Made by a program: the position numbers and the translations under genes
The notes under the pieces: generated by a model
The model's input: only the letters and a program-made list of their open reading frames with translations
What the model was told of the DNA's origin: nothing
Databases searched by the model: none
Assembly: GCA_040758525.1 (NCBI GenBank)
Contig: JBFLVQ010000597.1
Coordinates: forward strand, 1 to 5,966
Reading direction: 5' to 3'
Length of the DNA stretch: 5,966 nt
Source of the DNA: JBFLVQ01 sp040758525
Lineage (GTDB): Bacteria; Acidobacteriota; Blastocatellia; Chloracidobacteriales; JADJPF01
Part shown: positions 1 through 5,438 of the stretch, one piece after another
Numbering within the stretch: the first letter of the stretch is position 1
How the letters are laid out: every line of letters begins with the position of its first letter

Positions 1-1880
1 GAGACTCTGCCTATGCTCGCCAGCATTCTGATTGGCTAGTAGGGATCAATGCCACACGCGCGCAAACCATACAGGCGCAATCAGCCGGCTATGATGGAGT
101 ATACTCGCTGGGAAGAGTACAGACTCCAACACTAGCATTAATTGTGGCTCGTGATAGAGAGATCGCCAATTTCAAACCGCAAACCTATTTTGAAGTAGTA
201 GCAGATTTTCAATCAACAGCAGGAAACTATCGTGGGTTGTGGTTTAATGCTAATGGCAGTCGGTTTGATGATCGTGCTAAAGCAGATGCAATTGTACAGA
301 AAGTTCATGGTAAACCTGGTCTAATTGAAAAAGTTGATAAAAAGACGTTTCGGGAAAAAGCTCCCCAGCTTTATGATCTAACATCACTACAACGAGCCGC
401 CAATGCACGCTACGCATTCTCTGCACAAAAGACACTGGAATTAGCACAATCACTTTATGAAAAGAAGTTCATCACTTATCCACGTACATCTTCACGCCAC
501 CTTTCTTCAGATGTAATGAAAGAGATACGCCGCCACTTAGAGGCTACTAATATAGGACCATACGCCCCTTTTGTTGCACAGATATTGAACCAGAGTAGGC
601 TTACTTTAACTAGCCGTCATGTCGATGACAAAAAGGTTACTGATCATCATGCCATTATTCCAACTACTCAAAAAGTTGATGGCTCAAGCTTAGCAATAGA
701 CGAGAAGCGCATCTATGATCTCATTGCCAGACGTTTTATCGCAGCATTCTTTGATGATGCCGAGTTAGAGAGAACAACAATCATAACCGTAGTGGAAGGT
801 GAGAGATTCATAACCAAAGGCACAATCATTGTTAAGCCAGGTTGGCGGCAGGTAGATCCACCCGGCAGAGAAGAAAAGAAGGGTGATGATGATGATGAAA
901 CAGCAGAACTGCCTGAAGTACGTGCGCAAGATCGTGTAAAAGTATTGAAAGCAGAAACACTCACCAAACAGACAAAAGCTCCTCCGCGATATTCAGAAGC
1001 ATCATTACTGGCAGCGATGGAAACGGCTGGTAAAGCCGTTGAAGATGATGAACTACGCCAGGCGATGAAGGATAGTGGCTTGGGTACGCCGGCAACTCGC
1101 GCGGCGATCATCGAAGGTCTGCTTAAGCGGGGTTATATTGAGCGGGATAAGAAATCTCTTAAAGCTACTGAAAAAGGGATCTCGCTGATCAATCTCCTTA
1201 AAGTTGATTTATTAAAATCGCCTGAGCTAACAGGCCAATGGGAAAAGAAACTTACAGATATGGTGCATGGGAAGTATAGCCGAGAAAAATTTATGTCTGA
1301 AGTAACAGATATGGTGCGCCAAATGGTTGGCCAGATCTATCAAACACAGATGCAGCGTAATACTACACCATCAGCACCAATAACTGCGAATGTTACACGT
1401 CCTGAAAACGCCATCAGTTGTCCAAAATGTGCATTGCAAAGACGGACTGGCCACTTAGTAGAGCGTAAAAGCGATAAGGGAAAATTTCTCAGTTGCTCAC
1501 TGGGCAAAGAAGGATGTGGCTACATAAGTGACGTCCCTAAGAATGCTGCTCAACGTAAGGCCCTCCTTAGTGCCAAGTGCCCTAATTGTCAGGGCGCAAT
1601 GCGGCTACGTCTACCAAAGGAGAAAGAGCAAAGGGCAGTATTGCTTTGCTTGAATTACCAAAGTTGCAAAGGTGTATTGCGCTTTGATGAGAAGGGCAAA
1701 ACTGAAAGTACTGCAGCCAAAATAGAAACTGGACCACCCTGTATTAAATGTGGCGCCTCGACGATAAAGAGGGGACCATTTAAGAGTAAGAGTGGCCTTA
1801 GCTACTTTTGGGGCTGCTCAAATTGGAAAAAGGATGGCAGCGGTTGTGATGCAGCCCCAGTCTGGATCAATAACAAATAA
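1..1880 (+). CDS. topB: DNA topoisomerase III (type IA), 5'-truncated by the window edge
   Basis: Type IA topoisomerases cut and pass single DNA strands, relaxing negative supercoils and resolving linked or recombining DNA. The reading frame is open from base 3, so the start and the metal-binding Toprim domain lie outside the window; 625 residues are visible. Conserved family blocks appear in order: WLVGINATRAQT (visible residues 11-22), GRVQTPTLALIVARDREI (from about 37), and FITYPRTSSRHLS, whose tyrosine (codon 477-479, visible residue 159) matches the catalytic Tyr of the E. coli TopB TYPRS motif. GLGTPATRAAIIEGLLKRGY follows, typical of the later core. The C-terminus carries three Cys-rich zinc-ribbon-like units starting at CPKC (1419), CPNC (1578) and CIKC (1740). 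An acidic patch (DDDDE) lies near 890-900. Zinc ribbons are usual for TopA-type tails; the YPR motif and core favour topoisomerase III. A GTG at 144 is internal, not the start, because conserved sequence precedes it. Confidence 0.93.
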   Translation, partial: DSAYARQHSDWLVGINATRAQTIQAQSAGYDGVYSLGRVQTPTLALIVARDREIANFKPQTYFEVVADFQSTAGNYRGLWFNANGSRFDDRAKADAIVQKVHGKPGLIEKVDKKTFREKAPQLYDLTSLQRAANARYAFSAQKTLELAQSLYEKKFITYPRTSSRHLSSDVMKEIRRHLEATNIGPYAPFVAQILNQSRLTLTSRHVDDKKVTDHHAIIPTTQKVDGSSLAIDEKRIYDLIARRFIAAFFDDAELERTTIITVVEGERFITKGTIIVKPGWRQVDPPGREEKKGDDDDETAELPEVRAQDRVKVLKAETLTKQTKAPPRYSEASLLAAMETAGKAVEDDELRQAMKDSGLGTPATRAAIIEGLLKRGYIERDKKSLKATEKGISLINLLKVDLLKSPELTGQWEKKLTDMVHGKYSREKFMSEVTDMVRQMVGQIYQTQMQRNTTPSAPITANVTRPENAISCPKCALQRRTGHLVERKSDKGKFLSCSLGKEGCGYISDVPKNAAQRKALLSAKCPNCQGAMRLRLPKEKEQRAVLLCLNYQSCKGVLRFDEKGKTESTAAKIETGPPCIKCGASTIKRGPFKSKSGLSYFWGCSNWKKDGSGCDAAPVWINNK

Positions 1881-1883
1881 CCA

Positions 1884-2300
1884 TTAGCGATCAGGGTTCT
1901 CTCCTATAGATCGTATTTGTGTGCCCTCGCCGGGTGTGACAAACAGAGCTGTAGTTGGTAATAGAACTCTCGCAGTATGCCATGTACTGCGTGGAATAAT
2001 TATAAATGAACCTGGGTTGTTTATTCGCACACTACGATGAACACCATCCACTTCCAGGAGAAATTCGATATCGCCTGATAGTAGACATACAAATTCGTCT
2101 CCTTGAGGATGGGCCTCCCAGCTATCCCAATCTTTTTCAAAACTGAAACATGAAACAAGTATTCTACCAGCAAAATTCCCGAATTGGCTTGTTAAGTCCT
2201 GCCAAAATGTCTCAGTGACAGCGATAGGCGTTGCTTTACCTTTATTATCAAAGACGACGTAGGTTGATTTAATATTTGGTATTTCAGATTCGTTTACCAT
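1884..2300 (-). CDS. Small single-domain cupin protein
   Basis: This 138-residue protein is about the length of a one-domain cupin_2 protein, a six-stranded beta-barrel that usually binds one metal. The first cupin motif is WEAHPQGDEFVCLLSG (residues 61-76), giving His64 and Glu69 as likely ligands; the usual HxH is reduced to a single His here. The second is PGSFIIIPRSTWHTA (96-110), with His108 as the third ligand and the typical proline before it. There is no signal peptide or membrane segment, so it is probably cytoplasmic. The ATG at 2300 is preceded by GAGGAA at 2310-2305, a good ribosome binding site. The stop lies 3 bases from the convergent topoisomerase stop. Substrate and reaction cannot be told from the fold; cupins include dioxygenases, isomerases and ligand-sensing proteins. 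Confidence 0.85.
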   Translation of the reverse strand: MVNESEIPNIKSTYVVFDNKGKATPIAVTETFWQDLTSQFGNFAGRILVSCFSFEKDWDSWEAHPQGDEFVCLLSGDIEFLLEVDGVHRSVRINNPGSFIIIPRSTWHTARVLLPTTALFVTPGEGTQIRSIGENPDR

Positions 2301-2304
2301 CTGC

Positions 2305-2310
2305 TTCCTC
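2305..2310 (-). promoter_or_regulatory. Ribosome binding site of the cupin gene
   Basis: Read on the minus strand, GAGGAA ends 4 bases before the ATG at 2300. It supports this start for the cupin gene. Confidence 0.6.
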
Positions 2311-2358
2311 CATTATTCTATAACCTACATCTTGGCAGAGAGCCATTGCCTAGGTATT

Positions 2359-2371
2359 GTAAAAATTTTAC
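2359..2371. promoter_or_regulatory. 13-base palindrome upstream of the cupin gene
   Basis: GTAAAAATTTTAC is a perfect 6+1+6 palindrome lying 59-71 bases before the cupin start, so it could be an operator. It is AT-rich, and a chance origin is quite possible. No clear -35/-10 pair was found beside it; TAGAAT at 2320-2315 resembles a -10 box but sits very close to the ribosome binding site. Confidence 0.2.
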
Positions 2372-2390
2372 CCCTTGATAACCTTACCTA

Positions 2391-2579
2391 TCAGAATGGT
2401 CGCGTAGTACTGCAGCCTTTGAAAATATCTGCTTGCAAGCTAACCATTAAATAAGAGCTCGATACTAATTCCCACCATCTATCGATGTCTGTATAGTCTG
2501 TAAGACGAAAATCTGCCCAACCTAATTCGTTCTTTATAGGAAAAGCGATTTGAAACAGTGTATCCCAGAAGATCGACAG
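2391..2579 (-). pseudogene. Remnant of an IS4/IS701-type transposase C-terminus
   Basis: The minus-strand frame ending at the TGA at 2393-2391 stays open back to 2714 but has no plausible start. From about 2567 downwards it reads like the end of a DDE transposase: IKNELGWADFRLTDY, then DIDRWWELVSSSYLMVSLQ, then ADIFKG. The pattern [KN]ELGWADF/YR, a short gap, IxRWWELV and a hydrophobic helix is how transposases of the IS4 superfamily (IS701-like) continue after their catalytic glutamate. The catalytic Asp residues and the N-terminal two thirds are missing. The frame ends with CSTTRPF, which does not look like a natural terminus, so the 3' end is probably also damaged. No terminal inverted repeats or target duplications were found. 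The element is dead. It lies between the cupin and the ABM-like gene, on their strand. The family name is recalled by pattern, not searched. Confidence 0.6.
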
Positions 2580-2619
2580 AAAAGATAGTATAAAGTATTG
2601 AAAGAGAGAGAAAAGAGGG

Positions 2620-2662
2620 ATCTTGCTCTTGCAGAAAAAAGATCGGAGCAGAAGAGCAAGAT
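2620..2662 (-). terminator. Possible hairpin after the ABM-like gene (weak terminator candidate)
   Basis: ATCTTGCTCTT at 2620-2630 is the exact reverse complement of AAGAGCAAGAT at 2652-2662, an 11-base-pair stem around a 21-base loop. On the minus strand it lies 36 bases past the stop at 2698 and is followed by a pyrimidine-rich stretch (CCCTCTTTTCTCTCTCTTTC). The position suits termination of the ABM-like gene, but the loop is long, the stem has only moderate GC, and there is no uninterrupted T run. Confidence 0.35.
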
Positions 2663-2697
2663 GGCGGTCTATGTCAACGTACCAATAAGCACAGAAG

Positions 2698-3042
2698 TTA
2701 TTTTTGCCGGCTATTTATGTCCGGTTGGCTTACTGACCCCTCAGCAATTGCGCATTCGTAATGTTCAACCGTCGGTGTGAATCGAAGTAGGTATTTTTCA
2801 TCCTCAGGGTAGTAGCGTGCTTGCTCAATGTCATCACCGGCAAATCCTGCGATAGCCTCACGCGATGTCCATAGGGTCAACACAACAAACTCTGTCTCTT
2901 CTCCAACTGGTCGTGTGAATACCCAAACACCACGGTTTCCATCTGTGGCAAGGTAGTCCGGCACACCTGTCGCACGCAGTACTTCTAGATAAGCCGCAGT
3001 GTCTGCGACCTTAGTCTCTCCACGCCAAATACGAGCCATCAT
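2698..3042 (-). CDS. Antibiotic biosynthesis monooxygenase (ABM)-like protein
   Basis: This is a 114-residue protein of the small ferredoxin-like (dimeric alpha-beta barrel) ABM class. Members include cofactor-free monooxygenases and haem-degrading enzymes, but many are uncharacterised. Recognisable blocks are MARIWRGET (residues 2-10), GVPDYLATDGNRGVWVF (26-42), FVVLTLWTSREAIAGFAG (52-69) and EQARYYPEDEKYLL (73-86), ending in the usual VEHYE (92-96). The last 18 residues (CAIAEGS to the end) go beyond the normal family terminus and look unconserved; they run towards the transposase remnant, so the original 3' end may have been disturbed. Of the two adjacent ATGs (3042 and 3039), the first is preferred because AGGA (3054-3051) is 8 bases upstream of it. 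There is no signal peptide. The exact substrate cannot be deduced. Confidence 0.85.
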   Translation of the reverse strand: MMARIWRGETKVADTAAYLEVLRATGVPDYLATDGNRGVWVFTRPVGEETEFVVLTLWTSREAIAGFAGDDIEQARYYPEDEKYLLRFTPTVEHYECAIAEGSVSQPDINSRQK

Positions 3043-3121
3043 AAGTTTAGTCCTGTCTTATTACAAAGGTCTGAAATCACGATCGAGCGCTCGTCGCATT
3101 TGAGTTCATCGATAATTTTCT

Positions 3122-3180
3122 TGTAACCTGTTATAGCTCTTACACGGGTTACAGTACCATTACCGAATACTACTTGTCAA
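3122..3180 (-). promoter_or_regulatory. Candidate promoter with operator-like inverted repeat for the ABM-like gene
   Basis: On the minus strand a perfect TTGACA (3180-3175) is followed, after 18 bases, by TACTGT (3156-3151), a poor -10 match. Overlapping this -10 and extending downstream is a perfect 7+7 inverted repeat, TGTAACC (3153-3147) and GGTTACA (3128-3122), with 18 bases between the arms. The arrangement suits a repressor site over the transcription start, about 80-110 bases before the ATG. The weak -10 and the lack of a regulator gene nearby keep confidence low. A second, shorter palindrome, CGAGCGCTCG, lies at 3084-3093. Confidence 0.3.
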
Positions 3181-3199
3181 TGCACTTAGTTACCAATAT

Positions 3200-3970
3200 T
3201 TACTGAACAGCGCCCTGTTCACGTAGAAATGCTGTCATCTCGGTCTGCTTTTGTTCTAGGGCAAAGGTAAGTGGAGTCTTGCCATCTTTAGTCCTAGGAT
3301 TAATCTTGGCACCATGTTCGAGTAAGAGCTTAGCAAACTCTATCTGACCATTAGCGGCAGCTTCATGTAATGGTGTAAATCCATTTTCAGCCTGTATTGG
3401 ATTCACATTCGCGCCATGGGCAATCAATATACGAGCAATGGTAAGCTCACGAGCAGCCGCAGCCGAATGTAGAGGTGTAATCTTCATTGCTTCTCTGGTT
3501 GTAGCATTGACATCTGCTCCAGCAGTTAATAACACCTCAACGATCTCCTGATGGCCAAAGAAGACTGCTAATCCAAGCGGCATAAAACCATCGGATGAGA
3601 ATGCATTGGCCAGTGCTGGGTCGTGTTTGATCAAAGCGCGTACACGCTCTGTTTGTCCAGTGGCCGCAGCTTCGAAGATGCTCAGTTCAATATTTGAGGC
3701 AAGCAATAGTTCGACGACCTCTTTCTTACGATAATATGTTGCTTTTAAGATTGCGGAGACACCATTCTGATCCTTCGCTTGTGCAAGCTGAGAATTGGCT
3801 TTGAGCATCTCTTTCACTTTAGCAACATCGCCTTTGCTAATAGCATTTAAAAACTCCTGATTCATATTTGTGTCCTTCTGGTAAGAGTAAGTCGGTTGAA
3901 TGAAGACGGCTGATGCCGCCATATTAATAACCAAAACGAGTATCAAGGCTTGCCATGTTTTGATCTTCAT
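3200..3970 (-). CDS. Ankyrin-repeat protein with N-terminal signal/anchor sequence
   Basis: The protein has 256 residues from the ATG at 3970, which is preceded by GGAGA at 3980-3976. Residues 1-24 form a typical Sec signal or membrane anchor: Lys2 and Lys4, then a hydrophobic stretch ALILVLVINMAASAVFI, with a possible signal peptidase site after ASA (19-21). There is no lipobox cysteine. From about residue 38 on, the chain is six to seven ankyrin repeats, clearest at TPLHSAAAA (165-173), FTPLHEAAANGQIEFAKLLL (198-217) and KTPLTFALEQ (231-240), with helix-turn signatures such as LLTAGADVN. Ankyrin repeats bind other proteins and have no catalysis. The whole repeat domain is collinear with that of the upstream sigma factor gene, which ends 38 bases before this start, so co-transcription is likely. 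An internal ATG at 3865 could give a signal-free 221-residue form. Confidence 0.88.
   Translation of the reverse strand: MKIKTWQALILVLVINMAASAVFIQPTYSYQKDTNMNQEFLNAISKGDVAKVKEMLKANSQLAQAKDQNGVSAILKATYYRKKEVVELLLASNIELSIFEAAATGQTERVRALIKHDPALANAFSSDGFMPLGLAVFFGHQEIVEVLLTAGADVNATTREAMKITPLHSAAAARELTIARILIAHGANVNPIQAENGFTPLHEAAANGQIEFAKLLLEHGAKINPRTKDGKTPLTFALEQKQTEMTAFLREQGAVQ
3873..3879 (-). promoter_or_regulatory. Internal ribosome binding site for a signal-less ankyrin protein
   Basis: On the minus strand AGAAGGA (3879-3873) stands 7 bases before an in-frame ATG (3865-3863, Met36), directly after the predicted signal sequence and directly before the first ankyrin repeat. It is at least as good as the ribosome binding site at the upstream start. 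Either both starts are used, or one of them is wrong. Confidence 0.45.
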
Positions 3971-3975
3971 TTTTG

Positions 3976-3980
3976 TCTCC
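3976..3980 (-). promoter_or_regulatory. Ribosome binding site for the full-length ankyrin protein
   Basis: GGAGA at 3980-3976 lies 5 bases before the ATG at 3970, in the 38-base gap after the sigma factor stop. It supports translation of the form with the signal sequence. The gap contains no hairpin that could act as a terminator. Confidence 0.55.
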
Positions 3981-4008
3981 TAATTGATTTTGATGTTTAT
4001 TCATACGC

Positions 4009-5271
4009 CTAATCGGCGAGGTATCTACGCAACATCTGCGCAGCTTGATCTTGCTGTTCTTCAATCGCCACCTGCAGAGGGGTACGGCCTTGGTCATCAA
4101 TTATGTTGGGATCGGCGCCGTGTATAATCAATGGCTCGATCAATTCGATCAGTCCGTATCCAGCAGCATAATGCAGCGCCGTCCATCCAGCGCGCGGCCA
4201 ACCCTGGCCACCGCGTTTGATATTTACATCTGCGCCGTGTTTGATCAGCAAGAGTGCCGTTTCTATCTGTCGTCCAAATAATGCTGCATGCAGTGGTGTA
4301 ACTTGCAATGGATGACCTGAGATAGCATTGACATCTGCATCCTGAGTCAATAGCAACTGAGTCACTTCACAATGGCCGAAATGTGCGGCTAGACCAACTG
4401 GAGTGAAGCCTTCATTGGAGTAGGAGTTCAAGCGGCTTGCATCTTCATGCAACAATTTAGCAACCTGTTCGGTCTGTCCTATTGCCGCTGCCTCATGAAT
4501 ATCTGGCTGCACTCCGGCATTGAAGAGAAGTTCGGCTACTGCTTGTCGGCCTGAATTGACAGCAATAATTAATGCTGTATTACCAAGCCAGTCTCTCGCC
4601 GTAAGCAATCGACGATCCATTTGCAGCAAAGCTTTAACGCGTACCACATCACCGGTTCGCGCCGCTTTGAGCATCTCCAACACACTAGCAGAAAAGTTCT
4701 CGTTACGTGATGGACGACGTTCACGCAAACTGTCAGCAACGATCTCCAATAACATCTCGTGCAATCGCCTACGTGCTGAAAAGAGTCGCTTCTTGATCGT
4801 TGTCACTGGCAGATCAAGAAATGTGCTTACTTCTTGCTGTGAATAACCGCTCAGGTAATAGAGCATCACTACCTCACGCTCATGCTCAGGTAAAGAATCT
4901 ATTGCCGTCCATATCTGATTTTTCATTTCGTTCTGTTCCATCGCTTCAGCCTGATTTGGTTGTCGCGACGGTTCTGCTTGCCCAGTTTGCAGCGGTTCGA
5001 ACCTTACTGTTTTGTCTCGCGTTATACGGTCGCACTGCTTGAACAGGATACGGCGGAACCAGCCAGGAAAAGCCGCTGGCTCACGTAGTTGTGATAAACA
5101 CAGATAGGCTTCCAGAAATGCTTCTTGTGCTGCATCTTCGGCCAGATACAGATCCTGCAGTAGTGAATAACTATAACCCACTGCCATATCCTGAAAGCGC
5201 CGTACTACTGTGCCGAAAGCATCGGCATCACCGTCACGCGCATGTATGATCAAGACAGCTAAATCTTCCAT
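4009..5271 (-). CDS. ECF-type RNA polymerase sigma factor fused to a C-terminal ankyrin-repeat domain
   Basis: The protein has 420 residues. Residues 10-85 are a sigma-70 region 2 domain, with LAEDAAQEAFLEAY (43-56) as the core-binding helix and FPGWFRRILFKQCDR (68-82) as the promoter -10 segment. After a Gln/Glu-rich linker, residues 117-172 are region 4: SLPEHEREVVMLYYLSGYSQ, then the helix-turn-helix with LPVTTIKKRLFSARRRL. A normal ECF factor would end near residue 180. Here residues 200-420 are ankyrin repeats (VTPLHAALFGRQ 324-335, WTALHYAAGYGL 363-374, RTPLQVAIEEQ 396-406). It presumably directs RNA polymerase to certain promoters while the ankyrin part binds a regulator; that part is inference. 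I chose the ATG at 5271 because ECF similarity begins right there; an upstream TTG at 5319 adds 16 unconserved residues. The ribosome binding site is weak. No anti-sigma gene is visible. Confidence 0.9.
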   Translation of the reverse strand: MEDLAVLIIHARDGDADAFGTVVRRFQDMAVGYSYSLLQDLYLAEDAAQEAFLEAYLCLSQLREPAAFPGWFRRILFKQCDRITRDKTVRFEPLQTGQAEPSRQPNQAEAMEQNEMKNQIWTAIDSLPEHEREVVMLYYLSGYSQQEVSTFLDLPVTTIKKRLFSARRRLHEMLLEIVADSLRERRPSRNENFSASVLEMLKAARTGDVVRVKALLQMDRRLLTARDWLGNTALIIAVNSGRQAVAELLFNAGVQPDIHEAAAIGQTEQVAKLLHEDASRLNSYSNEGFTPVGLAAHFGHCEVTQLLLTQDADVNAISGHPLQVTPLHAALFGRQIETALLLIKHGADVNIKRGGQGWPRAGWTALHYAAGYGLIELIEPLIIHGADPNIIDDQGRTPLQVAIEEQQDQAAQMLRRYLAD

Positions 5272-5401
5272 TCTGGTTCTCAATTCTCTATTGAAACAGC
5301 TTCTGTAAATAAGTCCCAAATTAAAAGAAAAAGGTTACCGAGGATCGTGAGAAATTTTTGGATAGATAAATGAGGATAAAAGTTAGGGATGCGCCAAGGG
5401 C

Positions 5402-5407
5402 ATTATA
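5402..5407 (-). promoter_or_regulatory. Possible -10 box upstream of the sigma-ankyrin gene
   Basis: On the minus strand this is a perfect TATAAT, 131 bases before the ATG at 5271, in the 167-base gap after the aldo/keto reductase stop. No acceptable -35 box occurs 16-18 bases upstream, and the area is AT-rich, so it may be chance. The rest of the gap (5272-5438) shows no gene and no clear terminator, so transcription could also run in from the reductase gene. Confidence 0.25.
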
Positions 5408-5438
5408 CTATTTTATATAACTCTTTATACTGGAGAAT

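Noticed and set aside
713..1111. Minus-strand open frame opposite the topoisomerase core
   Set aside because: It lies wholly antisense to strongly conserved coding sequence, and its Ser/Ala/Val-rich product has no recognisable domain.
2636..2660. Segment resembling a sequencing adapter (AGATCGGA.. followed by AGAAGAGC)
   Set aside because: The match breaks after eight bases and the surrounding sequence is continuous, so contamination is not supported.
2598..2780. Plus-strand 60-codon frame starting with TTG
   Set aside because: There is no ribosome binding site, the start is a TTG, half of it is antisense to the ABM-like gene, and the rest covers the hairpin and transposase frame.
3084..3093. 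CGAGCGCTCG palindrome before the ABM-like gene
   Set aside because: It is only ten bases long, does not extend further, and lies inside the small reading frame; it is mentioned with the promoter region but not called separately as an operator.
4045..5042. Several plus-strand frames of 78-108 codons opposite the sigma-ankyrin gene
   Set aside because: They are antisense shadows of a well-supported gene, with no ribosome binding sites or recognisable protein features.
5272..5319. Upstream TTG start adding 16 residues to the sigma factor
   Set aside because: No ribosome binding site precedes it, the added residues do not resemble ECF N-termini, and similarity begins exactly at the ATG at 5271.
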